Assembly: GCA_030770535.1 (NCBI GenBank)
Contig: JASVEC010000002.1
Coordinates: 744,001-808,000 of the forward strand
Length of the DNA stretch: 64,000 nt
From: Batkoa obscura
Taxonomy: Eukaryota > Entomophthoromycota > Entomophthoromycetes > Entomophthorales > Batkoaceae
Direction of reading: 5' to 3'
A program made the translations under genes and the position numbers. This document shows, in pieces, positions 23,228 through 34,373 of this stretch (position 1 is the first letter of the stretch; every line of letters begins with the position of its first letter). The notes beneath the pieces were generated by a model, which saw only the letters and a program-made list of their open reading frames with translations, was not told the DNA's origin and did no database searches.

Positions 23228-25202
23228 TTATTGACCACCTTCTTCTTTATCTGGAATAACTTTGATAAGATCGTCTATACGTAAGATTGAGATAGCAGCT
23301 TCAGTAGCAGCTCTGAGAGACTTTATTTTAGACATAGCTGGTTCTAATACACCAGCTTTTACATTGTCTCTAAGTTCTCCTTTAATAAGATCTAATCCAA
23401 ACCATTTAAGTTGACGACGACGTTCATCAGCATTTGGGTTTTGGGCGGCGTTTTGATAAGATCTAAGTTTAGGCACTAAATCAGAAGAATCTTTAGCTGC
23501 ATTAACTGCAAGTGTTTTTGGAATAACTAAAAGTGAATTAGCAAATTCAGCAATAGCTAATTGTTCACGTGATCCCTATTAAATAAAATTAATTGTTAAT
23601 CTAAATATAATGAATTAATTAACTTACCAACGTTGTAGCAAAGTTTTCTAAATAAATACTTAAAGCAGCTTCAACAGCGCCACCACCTGGAACAACAGAA
23701 CCAGATTCTAAAGTACGTTTAACAGCACAAAGAGAATCATGGATACTACGTTCCATTTCATCCAACATATAATCGTTAGCACCTCTAAGGATTAAACTAG
23801 AAGCGGATTGATTCTTAGTGCCTTTAATTAAGATACATTCGTCATCTGAAATACGTTCTTGTGCTACTTCCTCGGCTGAACCAAGATAACTAGCTTCAAA
23901 TGATTCTTCTCCATCTAAATTAGCTAAAGTTGAAATCAAAGTAGCCCCAGTTGCTTTAGCAATTCTACGAAGATCTTCCTTCTTACAACGACGTACAGCC
24001 ATAGCACCAGCTTCAACAAAGAGCTTTAAACACATATCATCGATACCTTTGGTGGTCAAAATAACATTAGCTCCAGTATCAAGAATTAATTTGATCTTCT
24101 CGGTGGTAAGTTCAATTTCACTGTACAATTATTAGAAAAAAAGATAATTATGACAAGCTATAATAAATCATACCGACGACGAATATCTTCTAAATTATCT
24201 GGGTTTTCAACAACAATATTAACGCCTAAATGCATACGTGCTTTTTGTAAATTGATATCAAGACAAGCGATCTTAGCGTTTTGAATACGTTTTGGAAGAG
24301 CTAATTTTGATAAAAAAATATTATTATAAAGTATTAAAATTAATTTACCTTGACTAGCAACAGTACAATTTAAAGCATAACCTTTAACAAAAATAGATTC
24401 TCTAGCACTTTTACCATGAGCTTTAAGGATATTAACAGCATTAACTGGGTATTTGATATCACCACGGGAATTGATCGATTTTACTGAGGTAATAGCATCT
24501 ACTACCATTTCTGAAAAGAAATCTGAGTCACTAAAATAAAATATTAAATCAAAGATTTAAACCATTATTTAAAACTTACTTGTTAATAATTTTACTTGAC
24601 ATGGTAGTTTTAGCTACATTAATTAAACAATCACGACCTAATTTATCTACTTTTTGAGTCATTTGATCAGCGATAAATCTACAAGCTTCACGACTAGCTA
24701 AACGGTAACCACTGATAATGGTAGTTGGATGAATTTTATTAATAACTAATTCATTAGCACGTTTCAATAATTCAGCTGCAATTAAAACAACGGAAGTGGT
24801 ACCATCACCTACTTCTTGATCTTGCTGTTGTGCCAATTCAACAAGTACTTTTCCAGCTGGATGTTCTACTTCTAATAAACCTAAAATGGTAGCCCCATCA
24901 TTGGAAATGGTTACATCCTTTATTTCATTAGAATTTATTAAATTAGAATAAGATTCTAATACTTACACCAATATCATCAACCATCATTTTATCTAGTCCA
25001 ACAGGTCCTAAAGATGTTTTTACAACATTGGCAATAGAACTTGCTGCAAGTACTATTATTCAAAATAATTTATTAATGACCTATTTTTTATGATTTAAGT
25101 AAACTATTTCTAATTACCATTTTGGTTACGAACTTCTTGACCGGAGGTACGCTCTCCTCCAATGAATAATGATCCACTTTGCTCCTTGTTAAAGATAGCC
25201 AT
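23228..25202 (-). CDS. CCT1: T-complex chaperonin subunit alpha (CCT1/TCP-1)
   Basis: Subunit of the cytosolic TRiC/CCT ring that folds actin, tubulin and others with ATP. Seven exons on the minus strand (25202-25118, 25052-24967, 24917-24580, 24530-24349, 24300-24174, 24120-23628, 23575-23228) join in frame for 552 residues. Group II chaperonin signatures are intact: SSIANVVKTSLGPVGLDKMM, VTISNDGATIL, VEHPAGKVLVELA and QEVGDGTTSVV (ATP site), plus VVPGGGAVEAALS near residue 400. The opening GGERTSGQEVRNQN and the end ILRIDDLIKV identify subunit alpha. The C-terminal tail EEGGQ is short. A GTAAGT...AAAAAAAG stretch just upstream of the start could be a 5' leader intron; this is unproven. Confidence 0.96.
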
Positions 25203-26372
25203 TTCTTTTTTTGATTTATATAAAAGGAATAAACTTACACTTTTTTAAATTGTGTTGCTATTTTTTTACTTTGGCTTGGCTCACACTTTCGAATTTACCA
25301 ATGAAACTTTAGTTAGGTGTTTAGCTATTTTGATTGGCTACTTGGTTTTAGAAATGGGATTATAAGATTTTAAAGCTTTCAGTATTATTATTGTAAAATG
25401 AACGTTATATCGTTTGTACTATTATTTTGTAATCAAATAACTAGCATATATATATCTTTATAAAAAAGGTTGATAAAATTTCATCATACATATTTGTTTC
25501 ACATATGTTAGGTTATGTATAACTTTTTTAGATATAGGAATATTCAATAATAAAACAATAAACTTTTCTATTACATATTTAATCAATATTTTTAACTATT
25601 GCCTTATAATTTGTAATATTAACAGTACCCTTTGATTAGTTTTTTGATTCTAATATTAAGGCTTTAGTTTATAATATCCTTTTTCATAAGAAAATAAATG
25701 TTTTTTTTACTATAATATTTTGCCAATGATTTTTTCAGTTTTATGCTACATGAAAAATGGACAAACAAATAAAATTAAAGATGCCCCAAATGCTTTTTTT
25801 ATCGTATTACCCAACTTAGTAAAGTGTGCTTCTTTCCTACACAATAAAATAAAGACAACGATAGTTATAACACGAGGCTTTTTTTTCAATATTACAATCA
25901 GTCCTTTGAAGAGCTTCAAAAAATATGATTTAAAAAACCATTCGAAATATGAAAAGTACAATAACTTTTATATTTATTAATGCAGTTCCTGCAACTCCAT
26001 CGTGACCTATTTAATCGCTCATTTAAAAATAAAATTTCTCTAAAATCATGCCAAAGCTAAAGATTAATCAAATAGAAACCAAACAAACAAAAAACTGACT
26101 ATAAAAATTATCGAAACTTAGGCCATAACAGAGTTGCAGCAACTATAAACAATTCATCATGAGTATAAAATAGTAATAAACTTTAAAAATTGAACTTTAT
26201 AAAGATAATTTTGTATTGATAAATAAAACTTTGTTTTATTTTAAGTTTTATCGATTGTATAAAACCAACAGTATTTTATCTTGTCAGTAATGTATGAGTG
26301 AGAAACTATCTAAAAACGAGTACTATTAAACTTTCGGCAAGCTTAAACTAAAAATGCTTGCTAGACTTTGGC
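25203..26372. other. Gene-free region with possible diverged dispersed repeat
   Basis: About 1.17 kb. Parts of 25465-25980 weakly resemble 60465-60800 (shared AAAAAAGGTTGATA and ATATGATTTTAAAAAA-like blocks). A motif near 26085-26140 (AAAAAACTGACTATAAAAATTAT) recurs near 62625-62690. The overlapping opposite-strand frames here look spurious. Confidence 0.35.
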
Positions 26373-28332
26373 CTAATTTTTAGTAATAGAAACCTTTATT
26401 GGTTCCATCGGTTGAGTAGTAATAAAACATTTATGATCAATATCTTTTTCACCATTTCTATCAAAAGTGAAGTTTCGAATCAAATTTGCACTGACTAAGT
26501 ATAACTCCATCCAAGCTAAACTATAAAATGAAAAAAATGTATGATAATTATTGATTGAATTAATGGAACTTACGTTCTACCCACACAAGCTCTAGGGCCG
26601 ATTAAAAAGGGCGAGAAGTTATTATTTGTTTTGAACTTTCCATTTAATAGCCACCTTTGGGGATCAAAGACCTCTGGCTTTTCCCATTGTGTTGGTAAAT
26701 TATGCAAAACATTAAAACATACTCCAACAACTGTCTAGAAAATATTATTATAAAAATAATATTTCTATTTACTATAAGAATATATACCTTTTCTGGCATA
26801 TAGTAACCATCAATAACTTTACCACCACTAGGTACTAATCTTGTTGGAGTACCCCCAACTACTGGAAAAATCCTTAAGCCTTCATGAATTACGGCATTAA
26901 GATAATGACATTCAGTTTTGCATTTGGAATAAGTAATCGATTCTTTATTGGGGAACATTGTAACTATTTCTTCTTTAACTTTTTGATATACATCTGGATT
27001 CTTAGTCAGCAAATAAAATATCCTAAATAATTATTTAATTCGTTGAAACTTAACTGTATTAAAGTACCATGTAAGAGAATGCGAAGTAGTATCTGTTCCA
27101 CCAGAACTTTAAATAAGATTAGTTACATATTAAATAAATTAATGAGTTAATAAGCTACAGTTGCGAAATTGACTCCTCGGCTATTTCTCTTTCACTTAAT
27201 TTTTTCCCAGTATCTGGATCCATTGCCTTAATTAGAGTATTCAAAATACTAGCTCTACCTGGATTATTTTTGGCATGTTTTATTGCTGCATGTGTAAACT
27301 GAATTTTGATTAAATATATCTAATAATAAGTAATAATGTTTTTAATACTTCAAATAAATTTTTAATACTATCGAATTGATAATATTTCATAAATGGGAAC
27401 GTAAATACCTAATATTATGTGAGCACTATGTAAAATATTAATATCTGCGTCATACCAAAATACTGAGTTTGGTCATATCATGTGTCCATTTTACTATTGG
27501 GTGGTAACCATCTCTTAGCATATTAAATGACTTTCCAAACGCAAAGTCTCCAATTACATCCTATTAACTATATTACTATAACTATGAATGATTTCATACA
27601 GAATTTACGAAAGCAAAATAATGAAAGTAAAGACCAAGATCTAATTTCTGACTTTGAGTAGATAAAGTATTCACTTTATCTACAAAAGTATCTATATTCT
27701 TTTTGACTAAATATTCCATACTTTCAATTGACTTCTCCGAAAAGGATGGAGCAATAATTTTTTTCTATTTTAGTTAACTATAGTTATTACAAGTTATATA
27801 AAACTATTACTCTTTGACGGTGAAAGTCTCTATTTCTATTAAATCATTAGTATTAGCTATTTGATGCCTATTCTTCATTACCTTGTGCTGAAAATAGTTT
27901 CTCCTACTATTTTAAAAATCTCATAAATTTCATCCTTTACATAGGCGTAGGTAGAATAAATCTCTTTCAATGCTGAATCGGAAGAAAAGGACACCTCATT
28001 CCAACCTATGTCATTTTATTAGTGTTATAAATAATTAAGGTTTCATATTTTAAATACTTACTCAATCTTACTACATTTCCATATTTCATATGCAAACTTA
28101 GAGCATACTCTGGAAATGTACCTTTGCTTATATGATAGGTGTGGATAAAGGGGAAGAACAAATTGATTATTGGGCCAGGTACCTTTTTCAAGGGACTAAA
28201 ATGTATATTGTATATAACCTTTTAAAGTACAAATTATAATGTGACAATGATATATAATTAAACTACTTTATACCCATAATAAATCAAAGATGATACAAGT
28301 ATGGATATTAATACTAATGTCAAATTTAACAT
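26373..28332 (-). CDS. Cytochrome P450 monooxygenase, gene 1
   Basis: A microsomal heme-thiolate monooxygenase; substrate unknown. It is multi-exon (about a dozen). Resolved junctions include exons 28332-28267, 28218-28062, 28005-27882 and the last, 26520-26373. Exon 1 codes for just a 22-residue membrane anchor, followed by the proline-rich hinge SPLKKVPGP. Recognised P450 landmarks are the I-helix SGGTDTTSHSL, the ExxR helix HEGLRIFP, the PERF-equivalent PQRW, and the heme loop FLIGPRACVG with its axial Cys. No break was seen; the middle junctions were followed only by family conservation. A sharp TATA box precedes it by ~35 bp. It is paralogous to the gene at 58120-60060, sharing an intron phase (A|GT-TGG-AAC/T) at the N-terminal region. 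Confidence 0.88.
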
Positions 28333-28366
28333 TTTAAAAAATAATCACTAGTGTGGTTTGTTACTT

Positions 28367-28375
28367 CCTTTTATA
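28367..28375 (-). promoter_or_regulatory. TATA box of P450 gene 1
   Basis: TATAAAAGG on the minus strand, 35 bp upstream of the start codon, in a short leader. Confidence 0.6.
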
Positions 28376-29944
28376 CTTGACTTTCCAAAATTACATTTTC
28401 AATTCCTTAAAATTTATTCTATTTTCCGCTTTATATAATTTGGCTTTTTTAAATAATGTAAGCCGTCAACTACATACGAAATAAAAAATCCTCACTTTTA
28501 ATGAAAGTTATATATATCGGAAAGTCGAATTGATAAATTACAAAACTTTTAGAGTTCAATACTACATCTTCAATTAAGACTACTATTTATAAATGATGAG
28601 CCCCTCTCCTTTAGTACAAAAAGTAAACAACTCCATTTTTATTCAATTACATCGGTTTTCATTAAGTTTTTGATCATCCCTTACATTAAAAACCATACAG
28701 ATGAATCACTCATTAATGTTGAAATTTATAATTATTTACTTAATGAATTTCTTAAAGCAATTGTAATTATCCTATCGCTTAAAATTGGAAGCTAAATTCT
28801 GAACTATCTTCAGTGAATAGCATGTTTCCATCATTATAAATATAAATCCAATAGAACTTGATACAGAATTTCTTTAATTTTTGAATTATTGACACACGTT
28901 GCTACTTTTAGTTTCCTTTATATCACAAAGGACCCAATGCACCCAGATCCTTATCTTCTAGAAACATATTTCTATACCATCCCCGGCTTTTCTAGACCTT
29001 TTTTAATGAGCTGACAGTTGAAGCTATTTTTGCCATATTAGATAAACTTTAATTCTTAACTTTAGATGGTCGGAGATTTGGAAGAATCCATTCAATCTAT
29101 TTTTAAATGTAGAATTACAACAACACTCTCTTGATATTAAAGTACTTGTTTTAAAGTATAATGGTTTTCTACTGCTGTTTTTTGATGCGAATGCCAAGTG
29201 AACGAAGTTGGCGCTATTCGATGTATTTGTTAAATGATAGAATGTGTTATAATCATGAATCTTTTAGTATAAAATTAGACTATTTAAAGTTTAATAAGTT
29301 ATAGTTAAGATTTGAATAATACATGAATAATTTAAAGGCCATTTTCTATAACTAAATAATAATTGACATATGTACAAAAAGGCAAAATAATAAGATTTAT
29401 TAAAATTTTATAGTCAACTAAACAAAGTAACTTATTGACATAATTTTTTTAACAACATAATACTTAGAAAAAGCCTATCAACGCTTCCCAATATTATCTA
29501 TGATATTACGATACTGAATTAAAGCTGCCTTATTTTCTATATTTTTGATTATGTATATATATATAATTTTCTCATATTATAACAGTTTTTGTAGTGAAAA
29601 AAATCGGAAAGTTATTGACTATAATAGAAATTATAATTTTTGTTATTTTTAATGAAGGATCAATTTTTAATAGAATAAACTTTATGTAGCATAAAACGAA
29701 AATCACAATTCACAAGGTACAAAAGCATTTATTTTTAATAATTTATTATTTAACTTTAATCCTTTTATAAACTGATTGATCCGCTTGCTTCATAGTAGCC
29801 AAATATAAAACGCTAGTTGCTTTTTACTGATATAAAGTACTAAATCAAAAGATCAAGATCTAACGCTACAATGGGAAACCCATTATAGTTTTTAGTCTAA
29901 CCAGTGTTTCTTCGATTAGAATATTTTCTTTGGAAAACAACAGT

Positions 29945-30043
29945 TGAGGTGTTTTTTCAATTTCATTATTTTTTCCATTTTTAAACGCTATTTGAACGGA
30001 AATTTTGTTAGTAAAATCCTTAAACACAAAAATACATCCTCAT
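29945..30043 (-). mobile_element. TA-MITE family A, copy 3
   Basis: Reverse-oriented copy: TGAGGTGTTTTTTC at the left, core AAACGCTATTTGAACGGAAA, right end ATACATCCTCA followed by TA. Confidence 0.85.
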
Positions 30044-30199
30044 ATTGTATAAAAAAACACCTATTATTTTAAATTAAAAACAAATTGATACAAGAAATTA
30101 AATACAATGTTTTTTGAATTCAATATCTAACACTATTATGACTTTATTAAAGATAAATGTAATGTCTTATTAAACAGTATTTTAACTTTTAATTTTTAT

Positions 30200-30600
30200 T
30201 TAGCATTCATTTTTGGCCCTATATTCTATCCTCTTTTAGCCTGCTATCGCCACCCCTTCGCTTATGTTACCTCTTTTTTTAGTATCATTTCAGCCCTTAC
30301 GTCACTATCTTTCATTTATAAGCCCCATCTCCTTGACTGGCATTTAGATCATATATAAAAGTTTTACTGCTTTGCAGTTTGACCCATCTAGAGATTCTCT
30401 TTGAATTTAACCCTATTCCTAATTCCATTCATTGGGAAGCTTTCTGGAGAACAGAGGTGAAATGGATATTATTTTACCTATCTGTTTCTTTTAAGAGTAA
30501 GAATTTGTTGGATTTAGCTCATGTCTTATCAGACTGTTATCTCTAAATAGCTAAATCCTTCAAATTCACTGAGTTTAATATTTATGATCTTCATTTCAGT
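30200..30600 (+). pseudogene. Possible relic of an unidentified protein-coding gene
   Basis: Fragments such as HWEAFWRTEVKWILFYLS and SKNLLDLAHVLSDCYL, and an earlier hydrophobic FIFGPIFYPLLACYR, read in different frames separated by several stops. Base use is more balanced than in surrounding DNA. I do not recognise the family; it could be a decayed member of a host multigene family or chance. Confidence 0.3.
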
Positions 30601-30818
30601 TTATAAGATACTTGAAGCTACCACTTCTCAAAATGAGAAAATTTTTATTTAGCATAATTTTTATTTTGAATACTCTCGAATTACAGAGATCAATACTCTA
30701 TGTCAATAATTTAATGCTTAATGTTGTATCAATTCTTGAGTTTCTAAATACTACTGCATATACAAAGAACATTTCTATTAAGAATAAAATAATCTACAAC
30801 ATTAACGAATTCTATATA

Positions 30819-30905
30819 TGGAGATACTTTTTTTGGCTTCACCTTTTTATCTTTTAAGCGCTATTTGAGCGAAAAAATTGTTAATAAAATCAAAAATTAT
30901 CATAT
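30819..30905 (-). mobile_element. TA-MITE family A, copy 4 (degraded end)
   Basis: Left end TGGAGATACTTTTTTTGGCT and core TTAAGCGCTATTTGAGCG are clear; the right end fades after GTTAATAAAAT. Confidence 0.7.
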
Positions 30906-31436
30906 GTTCTAAATCCTATTTACTTTATTCTAGATACTTTACCAAATAGACGTTTTTAAATACCTGCTTAAACTTTGGATTTAAGCTTTAATCTTTTTAT
31001 TATATTATGTATATACAATTGAAAAAATCACTTTGTTAAATATATACTTAACCATGTTTTTTATATTAATGATAACATTAATAAATCTATTCAAATGAAA
31101 CTAATTAATTTTATAAGTTATTTTTTGGGATAAACTTACCTTTTAGATTATTAATTTAAATTTGAGGGTATTTGATGGCTTTTTTTTATAAAAAAGGTTA
31201 GTTTAATTTTTATGTTAAATTGTTCCTACAGATATAGTTTTTTTTATATTACAGTGATGGTCATTGTCGCTAAAATGATAATTTTGTTAACAATCCACAA
31301 TATTACAAAAATTATATATTTATATATTCATTATAATATATTATTATAGCCCTCTGCTATTGAAATTTAAACGATAACTGGAATTGGTGAATTTCAATGT
31401 AATAAGATTATATTTGTTAAAGTTTAAACTATCTAA

Positions 31437-33694
31437 CTTGATTGGGATTTTGGGGAATTAATGTAAGAATTGTTCTATATTCAATTAACTTGCCAATTAT
31501 TTGAATGTCCTCGTTTAAGTAACTTTTTATAATGTTCATATTTATAGATTGTCGATAATTAGAGTATTTATTACTTATATACATTTGTCTTTTTGGAATT
31601 GCTTTAACGTTATTTACTTTACAATTTGGTCATATAAACTTGTACCTAAGCTCTTATGTTAACTATATTATTTAGTAGAAAATAAAGTTAGAAATCTTTA
31701 GTTGTATGGAATAGTAGAATCTTATCCATTAGCAAAGCAATATGTATTAGTAAAAATTATCACTCGCCTAATACCATTTTTTTTTTAATTTTCAAACTTG
31801 AAAGCTCTAATCTATTATTCTTCAAGTTTAATTTTGATTGGAAATAATAGAGTAACAAAAGATAAATATAGACTGTCCCCTATTTTAGGGTTATATTCAA
31901 ACATTTAATTAAGCCAATAATATAATTAAGCAGCATTGCACAGCCATTAAAAAGAGCCATAAAATCTATAAATTAGAGACAAATTAAATCTTCAAATATA
32001 AACATTGTTTATATATTTTGAAAGCTCTTATCTATACTAAATAAATATATCTATCTTATATGCTTTTCTACTTTACACTAACTATAATTAAACGCGAGGT
32101 TTATTATATTTTACCTGTTTAGTGAATTAGCCTATTTTTTTAATCTTACACACTTTACTTGCCAGAATATTTAGTTTATTCTTTAAAAATAAACTTCCTG
32201 TTTATTCGAAATCTATCTAAATTAAGTAATTGCTCTTCAGAACTTGATTAGATTATAAATACCCTTGCTTTATTGTTTTTTTCTAATTTTTATTCATTAT
32301 TAAAAAATGACTTCCGGTGAAAAAAGCTACGTTGATGACGCCTTTATGAGTGAAAAGGATGATGCATACATCAATGAAAAGGATGACACTAGATATCAAA
32401 TTCAAAATATTAATGATCGTGACGTTCCAGAAGATATAGTAGATTATCAATTCACATTCCGTTCTATTGCTGTTGGTACTCTTTTAGGCTGTATCCTTGG
32501 TGCAAGTAATATATATATGGGTTTGAAAGCTGGATGGCAATTTTTAGGATCTTTCTTTGGTTCAATTGCTGGTTTTGGTATTGTTCAATTGATATCTCAT
32601 TTACCACTTTATCTTGGTGGAGGCCCACTTGGTGTCAGAGAAACCTGTACAATACAAACAGCTGCTACCGCAACTGCTGGATTAACAGCCGTTTTCTCTT
32701 CTGTTGTCCCAGCTGCATATCGCTTAGGGTTATTTCCACCACTTCATCTTTCATGGGGATTATTAATTTGTTGGCTTATTCCAGCTTCATTTTATGGCAT
32801 GTTTTTTGCTATTCCTTTGAGAACCACTTTTGTTTTAAAACAGAAACTTCCTTTTCCAGGACCAGCTGCAGTATCTCAAGTGATTAAGAACCTCCATAAA
32901 AAATCAAGCAGCAATGCTTCCAAACAACTTTGGTATATGATGGTTCCATTTGCTGGCTCTTTACTTTATCGTGTATTTACTTTTTTTGTTCCCTTCTTAT
33001 GGGACCTTCATTTCTTTTATTGGGTTGGATCAGCCGCTAATAACGCCAGTGTGATAGCTGTGGATGCTATTTGGGGATGGAGAGCACAGGTTACTCCTGC
33101 ATTTTTTGGTTGTGGAATGATGGTTGGATTAAATACTTCATTTTCTTTCCTTGCTGGAGCCTTGCTTGCCTGGGGCATAATTGGACCTTGTGTTTTTTAT
33201 TTAACAGATATTGTTGGAAAGAGTTTAGTTATTACTCAGAATCCCACGGGTACTTCTATTGTACAATGGAATCTTTGGATTGGTATCATAATGATGCTTG
33301 CATACAGTTTCACTGAATTAATAGTTAATTATGATACTGTTTTCACTGGATTGAAGGGTCCATTAATTTCTTTAAAGAATTGCTACTATAGACGCTTCTC
33401 GCCATCAAATGTACAAGATGTAGAATATGAAGATCATGATGATCCTGCACCACCAAACGAACAAGTTCCAACTTGGATGTGGGTTGTTGGTCTTATAACC
33501 TCGCTAGTAGTAAACATTTTGGTAAATCATTTCTATTTAGATATTGGGATTGGTAAAACTATTTTATGTGCCATCTTAAGTTTCTTACTTTCCTATGTTG
33601 GAACTTTGATTGCAGCACAAACAAATATAAATTCAGGTGGTGCTATATCTAAAATAGTTCAAATTATATTTTCAGTCATTCCATCTGCTGATGT
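31437..33694 (+). repeat. Inverted duplication, arm 2
   Basis: Reverse-complementary to 1-2325. The homologous part starts near 31437 and continues past the region that can be compared, because arm 1 is cut by the window. It lacks the arm 1 MITE; the empty site is the TA at 31960-31961 (context AGCCATAAAATC). Confidence 0.92.
32254..32261 (+). promoter_or_regulatory. TATA box of OPT copy 2
   Basis: TATAAATA, 46 bp upstream of the start codon, identical in sequence and spacing to the copy 1 box. Confidence 0.6.
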
Positions 33695-34373
33695 TAACAT
33701 GGCACTATCAAGCAGTTTAATGCTTACTGGTTATAGTACTCAAACAACATTACAAGCTTCAGAAATGGTTGGAGATTTGAAAACTGGTCATGATGTAGGT
33801 GCTGCACCAAAATATCAATTTTATGCTCAAGTTTTAGCAACTATCCCTGGTATTTTTGTCGCTGTAGCTATCTTTCAGTTGTTTGCTGCTGGATATCCTT
33901 GTATTTTAAGCAAAACTCCTGATCCACTTTGTCCTTTCCCTGCCCCTGGTGCAGCATCATTTCAAAGTCTTGCATTACTACTTACTAGCGGAGCAGATAA
34001 ATTATTCCCATCATCATGTCGTATTGCTTGTATAGTGATGGGATGTGTTAGTATTATAGGTGCTTTATTGAAAAGCAAATTTTTGAAAAAATACAGCAAT
34101 TATATACCTAACTTTGGGGTTATGGGCTTAGCCTTCTGTGTTCCTCAACCAGCTGTTCCTATTACGCTTTCTATAGGCGCTATATTTGGATATTTCTGGA
34201 ATAAACGTAATCCAGAGAGTCATAGTCTTCTAATGATGTCAATTGCAGCAGGGATGATAGGTGGAGAAGGAATCGGTGGATTAGTAACAGCTATATTAAC
34301 TATTGCTGGAGTTGATCAAGGAAAATATGCTGTAGGGTTCGGATGTCCCGAAAATAATCCAAAAAGATGTTAA
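32307..34373 (+). CDS. OPT-family oligopeptide transporter, copy 2 (complete)
   Basis: Intronless, 688 residues, a plasma or organellar membrane carrier with many hydrophobic helices. OPT hallmarks include NIYMGLKAGWQFLGSFFG near residue 65, the CTIQTAATATAGLTAVF segment, SGGAISKIVQ, and the C-terminal IAAGMIGGEGIGGL block. The N-terminal tail is acidic with a duplicated EKDDAYINEKDD motif, and a cytosolic loop near 360-390 is acidic. By family it symports small peptides or metal-peptide complexes with protons. Coding DNA comparable with copy 1 is identical except for five bases between 32591 and 32706. Together with the POT gene 1.6 kb downstream it suggests a locus for peptide uptake. Confidence 0.94.
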   Translation: MTSGEKSYVDDAFMSEKDDAYINEKDDTRYQIQNINDRDVPEDIVDYQFTFRSIAVGTLLGCILGASNIYMGLKAGWQFLGSFFGSIAGFGIVQLISHLPLYLGGGPLGVRETCTIQTAATATAGLTAVFSSVVPAAYRLGLFPPLHLSWGLLICWLIPASFYGMFFAIPLRTTFVLKQKLPFPGPAAVSQVIKNLHKKSSSNASKQLWYMMVPFAGSLLYRVFTFFVPFLWDLHFFYWVGSAANNASVIAVDAIWGWRAQVTPAFFGCGMMVGLNTSFSFLAGALLAWGIIGPCVFYLTDIVGKSLVITQNPTGTSIVQWNLWIGIIMMLAYSFTELIVNYDTVFTGLKGPLISLKNCYYRRFSPSNVQDVEYEDHDDPAPPNEQVPTWMWVVGLITSLVVNILVNHFYLDIGIGKTILCAILSFLLSYVGTLIAAQTNINSGGAISKIVQIIFSVIPSADVNMALSSSLMLTGYSTQTTLQASEMVGDLKTGHDVGAAPKYQFYAQVLATIPGIFVAVAIFQLFAAGYPCILSKTPDPLCPFPAPGAASFQSLALLLTSGADKLFPSSCRIACIVMGCVSIIGALLKSKFLKKYSNYIPNFGVMGLAFCVPQPAVPITLSIGAIFGYFWNKRNPESHSLLMMSIAAGMIGGEGIGGLVTAILTIAGVDQGKYAVGFGCPENNPKRC

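Larger units (their letters stand above)
28333..31436. other. 3.1-kb gene-poor region with decayed sequence
   Basis: No intact gene. Two patches (about 28597-29200 and 30180-30860) are less AT-biased and have peptide-like runs broken by stops in shifting frames, suggesting old gene relics. Two family A MITEs lie at 29945 and 30819. Confidence 0.5.

Noticed and set aside
25720-25980. Overlapping frames on both strands at 25.7-26.0 kb
   Set aside because: Composition follows the base bias; no family features, and the region resembles a diverged repeat.
1-33694. Inverted OPT copies as an assembly or palindrome artefact
   Set aside because: The flanks differ by many substitutions and indels, one arm has a MITE, and five coding differences are present; two real loci are more likely. 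Long reads would settle it.
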